The translations under genes were made by a program, and so were the position numbers. The notes under the pieces are model-generated. The model worked only from the letters and a program-made list of their open reading frames with translations. It was not told the origin of the DNA and made no database searches. Of a stretch of 64,000 bases of DNA, positions 56,960 through 64,000 are shown piece by piece; positions within the stretch are counted from its first letter, which is position 1, and every line of letters starts with the position of its first letter. Source of the DNA: DATKWD01 sp963704815. Lineage in GTDB: Bacteria; Actinomycetota; Acidimicrobiia; Acidimicrobiales; Salinilacustritrichaceae. The stretch is from contig CAVPHU010000010.1 of the NCBI GenBank assembly GCA_963704815.1, positions 1 through 64,000 on the forward strand. The letters run 5' to 3'.

Positions 56960-57861
56960 TGAGGGTCGCTCCGACGATGCGATTCGAGATCCGCTACTCG
57001 ACCGACATCGCCTACGACGACCTGGTTCGGGAGAATCAGAACGAGGTCCGTGCCGCACCGACCTCGAATGATCACCAGCAGCTCATCAGCCACCGGTTGA
57101 CGGTGTTTCCCGTCGCTCGGACCGTGAGCTACGTGGACTACTGGGGGACCCGGGTCGAGGCCTTCGGGATCCGCGAACCGCACGTTGCGTTGGGCTTGAT
57201 GTCGGAGGCCACGGTCGAGACCTCCGAGCCTCTCCTGGTGACCGGGTCGCCCGATCGACTCGACCTGATCGATCCCACGTTCGTCGACGAGCATCGCGAG
57301 TTCCTCGAGCCGACCGAGAAGACCGCTCCGGGGGCCGGGGTCGTGGGGGTCGCCGACGCGGTGGAGACGATGGCCGATGGCGACGTGGTGGGGGCGGTGC
57401 TCGCCGTCCATCGACAGATCCATCGGCGCCTCACCTACGAGCCGGGTGCCACCACGATCCAGACGTCCGCCGAGGAGGTGCTGTTGCATGGTGCCGGCGT
57501 GTGCCAGGACTACGCCCACGCCGCGGTGTCGGTGTGTCGCCAGCTGGACATCCCTGCTCGCTACGTCTCGGGCTACTTCTTCGCCGCCGACGAGTCGACC
57601 GGCGACGACGTCGAAGAGGATCTGATCGAGGTCGCGACCCATGCATGGTTCGAGGCGGCGATTCCCGGTCATGGGTGGCTGGCGCTCGACCCGACCAATT
57701 CACTGCCCGTCGGGCCGAGACACGTGATGATCGGCGCCGGGCGGGACTACGACGACGTCCCCCCGATCCGGGGGGTGCACCGCGGCGGAGCCGGCGTCCA
57801 CGTCGAGTCGTCGGTCGAGATGCGCCGATTGAACAGCCAGCAGCAGCAGCAACAGCAGTAG
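56959..57861 (+). CDS. Transglutaminase-like protein with poly-Gln C-terminus
   Basis: A 300-residue protein of the transglutaminase-like family. An N-terminal beta domain (MRFEIRYSTDIAYDDLVREN) precedes the papain-like core: catalytic Cys in LHGAGVCQDYAHAAVSVCRQ, His in EVATHAWFEAAIPGHGWL and Asp in LALDPTNSLPVGPRH. The C-terminus ends with seven consecutive Gln encoded by a CAG/CAA run. The ATG overlaps the alpha-E stop (TGATG). It is the third gene of the ATP-grasp/alpha-E/transglutaminase operon and may act as an amidase or peptidase on that pathway's product. Confidence 0.87.
   Translation: MRVAPTMRFEIRYSTDIAYDDLVRENQNEVRAAPTSNDHQQLISHRLTVFPVARTVSYVDYWGTRVEAFGIREPHVALGLMSEATVETSEPLLVTGSPDRLDLIDPTFVDEHREFLEPTEKTAPGAGVVGVADAVETMADGDVVGAVLAVHRQIHRRLTYEPGATTIQTSAEEVLLHGAGVCQDYAHAAVSVCRQLDIPARYVSGYFFAADESTGDDVEEDLIEVATHAWFEAAIPGHGWLALDPTNSLPVGPRHVMIGAGRDYDDVPPIRGVHRGGAGVHVESSVEMRRLNSQQQQQQQ
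57832..57860. repeat. CAG trinucleotide tract
   Basis: Near-pure CAG repeats at the 3' end of the transglutaminase-like gene, interrupted by one CAA, encode a terminal seven-Gln run. Such tracts are prone to length change by slippage. Confidence 0.7.
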
Positions 57862-57868
57862 CCGGCGG

Positions 57869-58461
57869 TCAGCTCCAGCTGCGGGCGGCGGCCGACAGCC
57901 CGTCGATGAGGGCGACGGTCGGCGGAACCAACTCCCCGGGCGGCGCGTCGGCCCACGTCGGGCCCATCCCGCGGACGCGGGCGGGAGTTCGATCTGCACA
58001 CCGGTCGAACGCGGGAGATTCACCGGGTTGTGCTGGTGCAGGCCGCGAAGCGGCTGCGGGATGGCGTCGAGTTCGTCGAGGATCTCGTAACCGTCGAGCG
58101 CCGGGCGCAGACACGCCGCCACGTGCCCGGCGAGGAAGCGATTGCGCCCGCCGAGGAGCAGACTCGTCCAGAATCCGTCACGGCCGTAGCCGTGAATCGA
58201 GATCGCCACGTCGACGTGGTCGACGAACTGCTGCAGCGCAGGCGACGGCGTGCTGCCGATGGCGGCCGACGGCAGATGCCAACGGAGGTCATCGGGCTGG
58301 CACACCGTGTAGAGCGACGCCCCGCTGGCCTCGGCGGCTCCGCGGGCGACGACGTCGGTGACTCGTTCGAGATTCCCGCCGTGGTAGGCCATGAACCCGA
58401 TGCTCGAACGGAGCTCGACCTCTTCGACGACGCCAGGTGTGGCGAGCAGATCGGCGAACAC
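57869..58461 (-). CDS. Poly-gamma-glutamate hydrolase-like protein, frameshifted
   Basis: About 198 residues after repair. The motif FMAYHGGNLERVTDVVARGA carries the metal-binding HGGN..E, and VDVAISIHGYGRDGFWTSLL carries the second His. These match the PGH family (phage-type poly-gamma-glutamate hydrolases, DUF867). The frame breaks near 57979-57982: one C appears missing in the CCCGCG run after VQIELPP, and the other frame continues RVRGMGPTWADAPPGELVPP to the stop at 57869. The GTG at 58461 is a tentative start. It converges on the ATP-grasp/alpha-E/transglutaminase operon, 7 bp from its end. Confidence 0.7.
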
Positions 58462-58469
58462 GAGCGCAG

Positions 58470-59330
58470 TCAGGATGACGTGCGCGAGCGCTGCTTCATG
58501 ACGAAGACCACGCCCGAACCGGCGACGACGAGGGCGAGCACGAGACCGATCTGGGTCGCTCCGGTCTCCTGGACCCACTGATTGATGCCGTCGGACCATC
58601 CGGTCACGACGTCGACCGGCCCGGCGTTGGCATCGAGGTTGCCGTACTGGGTGACCTGGATCTCGAACCACGAGTAGTAGGCGATGTAGAGCCCGGCGAG
58701 GATCACCAGGGCCCCGCTCACCCGGTTGATGTAGGGCAGCGCGCGGCGGAGGGCGCCGACGAAAGCCGACTTGGCGAGTGCGAGCGACACGGTGAGGGCC
58801 ACCAGCACCAGCGCCATACCGACCGAGTAGGCGACGAACACGGTGAGACCGGACAGGAAGTTGGATCGGTTGAACGTCGAGGTGACCGTTCCGGTGAAGA
58901 TGGGAAGGGTGCACGAGATCGACGCCACGGCGTAGGAGATCCCGAAGACGAACATCGAGCGAGACGTGCGCTCCTTGCCTCCCTTGTTCAGCTTCGGGAG
59001 GCGAGCGGCGAGTTCGAAGCCGCCGAGCATGGCGATCCCGAGCACCACGAGCCCGGCGCCGATGACCAGCGTGAGCCACTGCGACCACTTGGCGATGGAC
59101 AGCGAGGCGAATGTGAAGAGTGCCCCGGCCACGCCGAACACGAGCAGGAAACCCCCGGACACCGCAGTGGCGACGCCGATCGCCCGGGCGATGGTCTCCG
59201 ACCGGCTCGCACTGAGCCGCTCGTCACCGAGGAAGAACGAGAGATACGCCGGCAGCATCGCGAACCCACACGGGTTGACGGTGGCCACCATGCCGGCGGT
59301 GAACGCGAGGAGGATGGGTGCGTCGATCAC
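58470..59330 (-). CDS. ccdA: CcdA/DsbD-like thiol-disulfide membrane transporter
   Basis: A 286-residue membrane protein with six to eight helices. The paired Cys are in VATVNPCGFAMLPAYLSFFL and VASISCTLPIFTGTVTSTF, as in CcdA/DsbD proteins that carry reducing equivalents across the membrane. The C-terminal helix region adds GLVLALVVAGSGVVFVM. Its GTG overlaps the stop of the TlpA-like gene (GTGA), and it follows it in one operon, so it probably reduces that thioredoxin for cytochrome c maturation or oxidase assembly. Confidence 0.87.
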   Translation of the reverse strand: MIDAPILLAFTAGMVATVNPCGFAMLPAYLSFFLGDERLSASRSETIARAIGVATAVSGGFLLVFGVAGALFTFASLSIAKWSQWLTLVIGAGLVVLGIAMLGGFELAARLPKLNKGGKERTSRSMFVFGISYAVASISCTLPIFTGTVTSTFNRSNFLSGLTVFVAYSVGMALVLVALTVSLALAKSAFVGALRRALPYINRVSGALVILAGLYIAYYSWFEIQVTQYGNLDANAGPVDVVTGWSDGINQWVQETGATQIGLVLALVVAGSGVVFVMKQRSRTSS

Positions 59331-59914
59331 GCGAACAACTCGTCGATCGTGGTCCTCAGCTCGTCGGCGGTCAGTTCGCCGAGGTGAACGGCGAGCACGG
59401 TGCCGTCGGGCGCCACGAAGGCGGTGGTGGGCATGACGAATCCGCCGACGGCGCTCAGCACGTCACCGTCGCGATCTCGCGCCACCTCGTAGGTGACCCC
59501 GGTCTGCGCCACCAGCTCGAGCGCGTCCTCGGGTCGGTCCTGGACGGCGAGACCGAGGAAGTCGACCTTCCCTTCGAGTTCGCCGGCGACTTCTTCGAAG
59601 GCAGGCATCTCGAGCCGGCACGGCGTGCACGTCGAGGCGAAGAAGTTCACGACCGTCGGAATGTCGCCTTCGACCGCCTCGCCGAAGGTCCGGGTTCCCC
59701 CGTCGAAGTCGAGGATCTCGCGGGTCGTCAGGTCGTCGGCCGGGTCGGTCGGCGTCAGGTCGAGCGGATTCCTCTCCTCGGTGACTGCTGCATTCGAAGA
59801 CGGGTCGTCGCTGAGCAACGAGGCCACGGTGTAGGCAGCAACCGCAGCCAGGACGAAACCGACGACGAGGGTCGCCCAGAAGCGGCGGTCACGGAGTGCA
59901 GGCGAGGATGGCAT
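59327..59914 (-). CDS. TlpA/ResA-like membrane-anchored thioredoxin
   Basis: A 195-residue protein with an N-terminal anchor (FWATLVVGFVLAAVAAYTVA, about residues 12-31) and an external thioredoxin-like domain. The active site is CTPC in TVVNFFASTCTPCRLEMPAF; the cis-Pro is in GGFVMPTTAFVAPDG. It reduces disulfides outside the membrane, for example in apocytochrome c or the CuA site, with electrons from the CcdA-like partner encoded next. A structured region (59989-60072) lies upstream. Confidence 0.87.
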   Translation of the reverse strand: MPSSPALRDRRFWATLVVGFVLAAVAAYTVASLLSDDPSSNAAVTEERNPLDLTPTDPADDLTTREILDFDGGTRTFGEAVEGDIPTVVNFFASTCTPCRLEMPAFEEVAGELEGKVDFLGLAVQDRPEDALELVAQTGVTYEVARDRDGDVLSAVGGFVMPTTAFVAPDGTVLAVHLGELTADELRTTIDELFA

Positions 59915-59988
59915 CGGGGATCGAAACCCGATGCTACGACCGTTCTGTTCCGCATCGTCAGTCGCGACTCCGAAGTTCAGGTCTTGTT

Positions 59989-60072
59989 GAGAACCACACG
60001 CAGCCGGGGGCTCGACGACCCATCGAGGGGGACCTGGGCCTCGTCACCCCCGACTGCATCTGTGTGGTTCTC
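59989..60072. ncRNA. Candidate structured RNA element between whiB and tlpA-like gene
   Basis: GAGAACCACAC (59989-59999) pairs perfectly with GTGTGGTTCTC (60062-60072). Inside, CAG and CGGGGG (60001-60010) pair with CCCCCG and CTG (60047-60056), and the loop holds a further CTCGA/TCGAG hairpin. The whole folds into an 84-nt multi-helix structure in a 195-bp gap. There is no U-run on either strand, so it does not look like a simple terminator. Whether it is a leader of tlpA, a trailer of whiB or an independent RNA is unknown. Confidence 0.4.
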
Positions 60073-60092
60073 CACCCACCTCCCCCACCGAT

Positions 60093-60108
60093 CCCGCAGT
60101 CCTGCGGG
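60093..60108. terminator. Short hairpin at the end of whiB
   Basis: CCCGCAG (60093-60099) and CTGCGGG (60102-60108) with a 2-nt loop, one base beyond the whiB stop. Seven perfect GC-rich pairs but no U-run. Confidence 0.4.
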
Positions 60109-60109
60109 G

Positions 60110-60475
60110 TCAGGCGGGGCGGGCCAGGCCGACGAGGTGCTCGGGGATCGGCACCTCGGGGAGCTGGTCCTCGGGGCGAGGGACCTTGGGTGGACGGCCC
60201 CGGCGGCGCTTGCTGGCCAGGATCCTGCCGTTGAGGAACAGCTGGCCGCCCCAGACGCCCCAGGGCTCGCGCCGTTCGAGGGCCCCTTGGAGGCAGGTCG
60301 CCAGCACCGGGCAGTCGGCGCAGATGCGCTTGGCCGCGGCGATGTCGCCCAGCTCGTCGGAGAAGAACAGCTGCGACGGCATCCCGGTCAGGTCGTTGCA
60401 GGCCGCGTCGGCCCACCAGTCGGCTCGACCGAGATCGAGGGTCGGGGTTCGTTCCGTGGCTTCGAGGGCGAGCAT
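60110..60475 (-). CDS. WhiB-family iron-sulfur transcription factor
   Basis: A 121-residue WhiB-like protein. Four Cys bind a 4Fe-4S cluster: one in WADAACNDLTG and three in KRICADCPVLATCLQG. The G(V/I)WGG turn is in REPWGVWGGQLF, followed by a basic C-terminus (ASKRRRGRPPKV) for DNA contact. An in-frame ATG at 60490 is possible, but the ATG at 60475 has GGGAG 8 nt upstream and is preferred. It resembles the WhiB1/WhiB2 type; the target genes are unknown. Confidence 0.9.
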   Translation of the reverse strand: MLALEATERTPTLDLGRADWWADAACNDLTGMPSQLFFSDELGDIAAAKRICADCPVLATCLQGALERREPWGVWGGQLFLNGRILASKRRRGRPPKVPRPEDQLPEVPIPEHLVGLARPA

Positions 60476-60535
60476 CGCTCGGTCTCCCATTCGTGTCGGG
60501 TGGTGCGTGTGGATGGCTGGAAGGAGGGGTCGTGG

Positions 60536-60572
60536 GACAAAGAGAAAGGCCGCCGGGTGTTCCCGACGGCCT
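60536..60572 (-). terminator. Rho-independent terminator (minus strand)
   Basis: On the minus strand AGGCCGTCGGG pairs with CCCGGCGGCCT (60547-60572, one G-U, loop AACA), followed by TTCTCTTTGT. It is the only clear intrinsic terminator in the window and lies upstream of whiB, so something short is transcribed on the minus strand from the 60.6-60.9 kb region. Confidence 0.7.
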
Positions 60573-60599
60573 CTGGCGACTCTGTGTCCCTTGTTCTTG

Positions 60600-60773
60600 T
60601 CAGGGGGACGGTCGTCGGAGGTGTCGAGAGCGGTGGTAACCCATGGTCACCGGCTTGGCATCGGCGATCACCGGGAGCCAGCAGATGACCGAGGTCGATC
60701 CAAAGGCAGCGGAGACGCGCGCGGCATTGGCGTTGGCCAGGTCTGCCGTCGTGATGCGCTGGATGCTGCTCAT
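60600..60773 (-). CDS. Small hypothetical ORF or short transcript before the terminator
   Basis: A 57-residue frame (MSSIQRITTADLANANAARV at the start) that ends 27 nt before the intrinsic terminator. No family is recognised, no Shine-Dalgarno is clear and a plus-strand frame overlaps it. A TTGACG about 95 nt upstream (near 60865 on the minus strand) in a locally AT-rich patch could be a -35 box. Either a small protein or a non-coding RNA of about 300 nt would explain the terminator. Confidence 0.35.
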   Translation of the reverse strand: MSSIQRITTADLANANAARVSAAFGSTSVICWLPVIADAKPVTMGYHRSRHLRRPSP

Positions 60774-60911
60774 CGGGTGGATCGTTTCGTCGGTGGTGGT
60801 CGAGGCGCCGCGCGAGGAAAGCCCCCGGAGCACTCGCTCATGGCACCACGAGAATCCGACGACGTCAATTGAATTTCGAAAGAATGTTTCGGCACTACCG
60901 TGCAACGCTTC

Positions 60912-61655
60912 ATGTCCGACGTCGCTCCGCTGGCCGAGTTGCCCACGTCCGGGCGCACCTACGTCGGCCGCCGCCGCGTCCGACTCGCCGACGTGGGACC
61001 GAAGGGTCGCCTTCGCCTCGACGCCGCCGCCCGCTACCTGCAGGACGTCTCGAACGACGACGCGCTCGATGCGGATCTGGAGGGGGCCATGGCCTGGGTG
61101 GTGCGACGCACCCGCGTCGACGTCGAGCAGTTCCCGACCTTTCGTGAAGACCTCGCGTTGACGACATGGTGCTCGGGCATCGGCGGGCGGTGGGCGTCCC
61201 GCCGCATCGATGTCGTGGGCGCCGAGGGCGGACTCCTGCGCTGCGATGCCCTGTGGGTGCACCTCGATCTCGACCGGGGCACGCCGAAGAAGCTGCCTGC
61301 AGAGTTCGTCGACCTCTACGGCGAGGCCGCCGCTGGGGTGAAGGTCCGAGCTCGGCTCGAGCACGACGCCGCGGTCCCCCCGGCGGCCGCCGCCCGCTCG
61401 TGGGCGACCCGGTTCGCCGACTTCGATCTGCTCGGCCACGTGAACAACGCCGTCTCGTGGGCCATGGTCGAAGAAGTGCTGGCCCAGGACGCGGACCTCC
61501 GGCAGCGGATCACGGCCACCGTCGAGCACCCCGAGCCCATCGATCCCGGTCAGGACGTGACGCTCCACGTCGCCGATCGAACCGACGGTTTCGACCTCTG
61601 GGCGACCACAGACGGGCGGACGGCCACCACCGCACGGGTACGCCGTCGCGGCTGA
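60912..61655 (+). CDS. Acyl-ACP thioesterase
   Basis: A 247-residue double-hotdog protein of the FatA/FatB type. The first hotdog starts RTYVGRRRVRLADVGPKGRL with RYLQDVSNDDALDADLEGAM; the second has FADFDLLGHVNNAVSWAMVE, which carries the Asn-His catalytic segment (usually NxHVNN). It hydrolyses acyl-ACP to end fatty acid synthesis. The ATG at 60912 is preferred, with TACCGT 10 nt upstream; a GTG at 60900 lies inside that box. Confidence 0.82.
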   Translation: MSDVAPLAELPTSGRTYVGRRRVRLADVGPKGRLRLDAAARYLQDVSNDDALDADLEGAMAWVVRRTRVDVEQFPTFREDLALTTWCSGIGGRWASRRIDVVGAEGGLLRCDALWVHLDLDRGTPKKLPAEFVDLYGEAAAGVKVRARLEHDAAVPPAAAARSWATRFADFDLLGHVNNAVSWAMVEEVLAQDADLRQRITATVEHPEPIDPGQDVTLHVADRTDGFDLWATTDGRTATTARVRRRG

Positions 61656-61668
61656 GCCCGGGGGAACC

Positions 61669-62760
61669 TCAGAGTCGTTCGGCGACCTCGGGGTCGATCT
61701 CGAACAGCAGGTTGTCGTCGGCCCATCGCGAGGTGGCCTCGCCGGCGTGCCGGAGGTGCTCGAGATGGGCGTAGGTCTCGCTCTCGGCCATCTGTCCCCA
61801 GCTCTGCGGTCGGAACAGTTCCTGGCTGAGCGCGGTCACCGTGGCCGGCCCGATGCGGGCCGTCGCCTCTCGCAGCGTCGCCAGCCGTTCCTGGTGGTGG
61901 TCCTTGATGGCGTTGGCCCGCCCGGCCAGATCGGTGAACGGTTGGCCGTGGGCGGGGAGGACCTGGGTGATGTCGTCGAGTTCGGCCATGCGATCCAGGG
62001 ATGCGAAGAAGGCGTCGAGCGGATCGGCGCCGGCCGACAGACCGCTGATGTGCGGCGTGATGGTGGGCAGCACGTGGTCGCCCGACAGCACGATGCCCGC
62101 GTCGGGTGCGTAGAGGCAGAGATGGTCAGGGGTGTGCCCGGGGGTGTGCATGGCGACCCACTCGTGGCCTCCGATGGTGATGCGCTCGGCGTCGGCGAGC
62201 CGGACCGATGGCGTGGGGGGCCGCATGAACCTCTTGCCGAGGGTCTGCATGACCCGGTAGCGGAGGCGGCGTTTCATCGGCGGCTTGAACGTGGCGCCGC
62301 CCCACGGCACGGTGCGCCCGAACGGTGAGGTCGCCCGCACCTTCTCGCCGGCTTCGTCGGCGGCGTCGTCGGCCTCACCTTCCTCTTCGGTCGGGTCGAA
62401 CCAGGTCCGGAACGTCTCGTGGGTGATGATGTCGGCCCCGGACTCGTGACGAATCGTGCCCGCGCCCCCGAAGTGGTCGGGGTGGGAGTGGGTGACCACC
62501 ACCCGTCGGATGTCGGCCACCGAGTTGCCCGTGGCCGCCAACCGCTGCTTGAGCGCCTTCCACGACTGGGGCCCGGGGAGGCCGGGGTCGACGACCGTGA
62601 TGCCGTCGTCGTCGGTCAGCAGGTAGCAGTTGACGTGTCCGAGCCCGGGCAGCGAGATGGGGAGTTGCATTCGCAGCACGCCGGGCGCGACCTCGGCGAT
62701 CTCGTCGGACGCCGGCTGCTTCTCCTGCTTCGCCGGGCGGGGTTCGGTCGTCGAGGTCAC
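61669..62760 (-). CDS. MBL-fold metallo-hydrolase
   Basis: A 363-residue metallo-beta-lactamase-fold hydrolase. Signatures: GHVNCYLLTDDDGITVVDPG, the metal site VVVTHSHPDHFGGAGTIRHE, WVAMHTPGHTPDHLCLYAP, GIVLSGDHVLPTITPHISG and VLPAHGQPFTDLAGRANAIK. The C-terminal winged-helix-like extension (RIGPATVTALSQELF) is typical of the LACTB2-like subgroup. The GTG at 62760 is chosen because TACGGT ends 6 nt before it; a longer ATG at 62779-62781 lies inside an operator palindrome. It is convergent with the thioesterase gene. Substrate unknown, perhaps acyl-CoA-like thioesters. Confidence 0.82.
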   Translation of the reverse strand: MTSTTEPRPAKQEKQPASDEIAEVAPGVLRMQLPISLPGLGHVNCYLLTDDDGITVVDPGLPGPQSWKALKQRLAATGNSVADIRRVVVTHSHPDHFGGAGTIRHESGADIITHETFRTWFDPTEEEGEADDAADEAGEKVRATSPFGRTVPWGGATFKPPMKRRLRYRVMQTLGKRFMRPPTPSVRLADAERITIGGHEWVAMHTPGHTPDHLCLYAPDAGIVLSGDHVLPTITPHISGLSAGADPLDAFFASLDRMAELDDITQVLPAHGQPFTDLAGRANAIKDHHQERLATLREATARIGPATVTALSQELFRPQSWGQMAESETYAHLEHLRHAGEATSRWADDNLLFEIDPEVAERL

Positions 62761-62766
62761 CCGGCC

Positions 62767-62772
62767 ACCGTA
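62767..62772 (-). promoter_or_regulatory. -10 box (TACGGT) of MBL-fold gene
   Basis: Minus-strand TACGGT ends 6 nt before the GTG at 62760; the palindrome at 62772-62791 abuts it. Confidence 0.5.
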
Positions 62773-62791
62773 CTTGACCATCTGGTCAAGT
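62772..62791. promoter_or_regulatory. 20-bp palindromic operator
   Basis: ACTTGACCATCTGGTCAAGT has perfect 9-bp arms around a 2-bp centre and lies directly upstream of the -10 box, between it and the expected -35. Its size and form suit a TetR-family repressor. No such regulator is encoded within the window. Confidence 0.6.
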
Positions 62792-62826
62792 CGTCGGGCC
62801 GGCGATCGGGTCGAAGCGGCCCCGGT

Positions 62827-63372
<546 letters not shown>

Positions 63373-63379
63373 CGGCGCA

Positions 63380-63385
63380 ACCGTA
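63380..63385 (-). promoter_or_regulatory. -10 box (TACGGT) of orn
   Basis: Ends 7 nt before the ATG at 63372 on the minus strand and settles the start choice. Confidence 0.45.
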
Positions 63386-63412
63386 GAGGACACCGGGCGG
63401 CGGGCCGGGACC

Positions 63413-63418
63413 TACAGT
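63413..63418 (+). promoter_or_regulatory. -10 box (TACAGT) of dut
   Basis: TACAGT ends 8 nt before the GTG at 63427; with the orn box it forms a divergent leaderless pair in 54 bp. Confidence 0.5.
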
Positions 63419-63426
63419 CGTCGCTC

Positions 63427-63864
63427 GTGCTGAACGTTCCGATCACCCGGCTCGACCCTGACCTCGACCTTCCGGTCTACGCCCGGCCGGGCGACGCCGG
63501 CGCCGATCTTCGATCTGCCCACGACCTCGTCCTGCCCGCCGGGGGTGGCCGGGCGCTCGTCGGCACCGGGATGTCGATCGCCCTGCCGCCCGGGTACGCG
63601 GGGTTCATCCAGCCCCGCAGCGGCCTCGCGCTGAAGCACGGGGTCACGACCCTCAACTCGCCCGGCCTCATCGACTCGGGATACCGCGGCGAGTTGAAGG
63701 TCCTGTTGGTGAACACCGACCCGGCGGAAGATCACGAGATCTGTCGAGGCGATCGGGTGGCCCAACTCGTCATCAAGGCGGTCGAGCAGGCCACGTTCGT
63801 CGAGGTCGCCCAACTGCCCGATGCCGAACGGGGCGATTCGGGGTTCGGCTCGACCGGGCGGTGA
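63427..63864 (+). CDS. dut: Deoxyuridine 5'-triphosphate nucleotidohydrolase
   Basis: A 145-residue trimeric dUTPase with all five motifs: I ARPGDAGADLRSA, II FIQPRSGLALKHGV, III LNSPGLIDSGYRGELKV, IV CRGDRVAQLVIK and V ERGDSGFGSTGR. It hydrolyses dUTP to dUMP, keeping uracil out of DNA and feeding dTMP synthesis. The GTG at 63427 fits the family N-terminus. Confidence 0.94.
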   Translation: MLNVPITRLDPDLDLPVYARPGDAGADLRSAHDLVLPAGGGRALVGTGMSIALPPGYAGFIQPRSGLALKHGVTTLNSPGLIDSGYRGELKVLLVNTDPAEDHEICRGDRVAQLVIKAVEQATFVEVAQLPDAERGDSGFGSTGR

Positions 63865-63897
63865 AGCGGCCGCCATCGAGGAACGAGTGGGCAGCGT

Positions 63898-63903
63898 TAC
63901 CCT
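63898..63903 (+). promoter_or_regulatory. -10 box (TACCCT) of the PaaI-like gene
   Basis: TACCCT ends 6 nt before the GTG at 63910. Confidence 0.4.
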
Positions 63904-63909
63904 CGGCCC

Positions 63910-64000
63910 GTGCCCCTGATTCCGTTGCTCAACGAGAACTGGGGGTTCGACTCCAACTGCTTCGTGTGCGAGGCCCGCAACCCCACGGGCCTCCGGATCC
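63910..64000 (+). CDS. PaaI-type thioesterase, partial (runs off the window)
   Basis: Thirty residues are visible: after PLIPLLNENWGFDSNC comes FVCEARNPTGLRI. The CFVC..xNP.GL pattern is the usual N-terminus of hotdog thioesterases of the PaaI-like type, which hydrolyse acyl-CoA esters. The start GTG has TACCCT 6 nt upstream. The rest lies beyond the window, so length and catalytic residues cannot be checked. Confidence 0.6.
   Translation, partial: MPLIPLLNENWGFDSNCFVCEARNPTGLRI

Larger units (their letters stand above)
60491..60911. other. Intergenic region between whiB and acyl-ACP thioesterase genes
   Basis: About 420 bp holding the minus-strand terminator at 60536-60572, the small ORF at 60600-60773, and an AT-rich patch (about 60864-60890) rare in this high-GC window. 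TACCGT at 60896-60901 is a possible -10 box for the thioesterase gene. Confidence 0.5.

Noticed and set aside
54125..57058. 977-residue minus-strand ORF opposite the ATP-grasp/alpha-E genes
   Set aside because: Longest frame in the region but only the complement of three conserved genes.

Overview
The window looks like the chromosome of a high-GC actinobacterium, most likely a member of the class Acidimicrobiia (Ilumatobacter-like). Supporting genes are mycothione reductase, a WhiB-family regulator, a SigE-type ECF factor, the ClpS/DUF2017 pair, a DUF222-HNH (13E12-type) protein, a PaaX regulator and an LLM-class flavin oxidoreductase. The lineage is inferred from gene content only. Most transcription-unit starts have a TANNNT box 6-9 nt before the start codon and no Shine-Dalgarno, so leaderless mRNAs appear common.

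Layout. 0-3.5 kb (minus): an envelope-stress operon with an ECF sigma factor, Asp23, AmaP-like proteins, DUF2273 and an MscS-like membrane protein. 3.8-18.5 kb: housekeeping and catabolic genes (crotonase, HNH protein, mycothione reductase, TauE/SafE, D-aminoacylase-like amidohydrolase, metallo-hydrolase, PaaX, desaturase, DinB-MOSC fusion, HD protein, VOC protein, larB/larC, pheA). 18.5-20.4 kb: a small accessory patch after tRNA-Ser with a toxin-antitoxin pair, a decayed lipoprotein gene and an antitoxin with a truncated toxin. 20.4-28.4 kb: two-component system divergent from an HtrA protease, then a sigma factor with a membrane-tethered pectin-acetylesterase-like partner, then DUF1800 and DUF1501 proteins. 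28.4-29.7 kb: tRNA-Phe, -Asp and -Glu, interrupted by an LPXTG gene remnant and a duplicated tRNA-Glu 3' end. 29.7-36.6 kb: peptidase/CysS-tail fusion, hydrolase, two Gfo/Idh/MocA oxidoreductases, PlsY-like, DegV, DUF2017, clpS.

36.9-47.3 kb is the respiratory locus: ctaA divergent from ctaB, then a CoxI-like protein that has lost the CuB and high-spin haem ligands, a CoxIII-like protein, a seven-helix protein, and the canonical caa3-type oxidase coxB-coxA-coxC-coxIV-ctaG. The degenerate CoxI/CoxIII module, preceded by three perfect 22-bp tandem repeats, is the strongest candidate for an undescribed system. 47.3-64 kb holds oxidoreductases, a methyltransferase, an ABC exporter, serS, a Fur-family regulator, pdxH, the ATP-grasp/alpha-E/transglutaminase operon facing a poly-gamma-glutamate-hydrolase-like gene, ccdA/tlpA, whiB, acyl-ACP thioesterase, a second metallo-hydrolase, orn, dut and the start of a PaaI-type thioesterase.

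Quality caution: five conserved genes between 38 and 58 kb (ctaB, coxB, a methyltransferase, serS, the PGH-like gene) are each broken by one single-base frameshift in a GC-rich run. Indel errors in the assembly are more likely than five real lesions.
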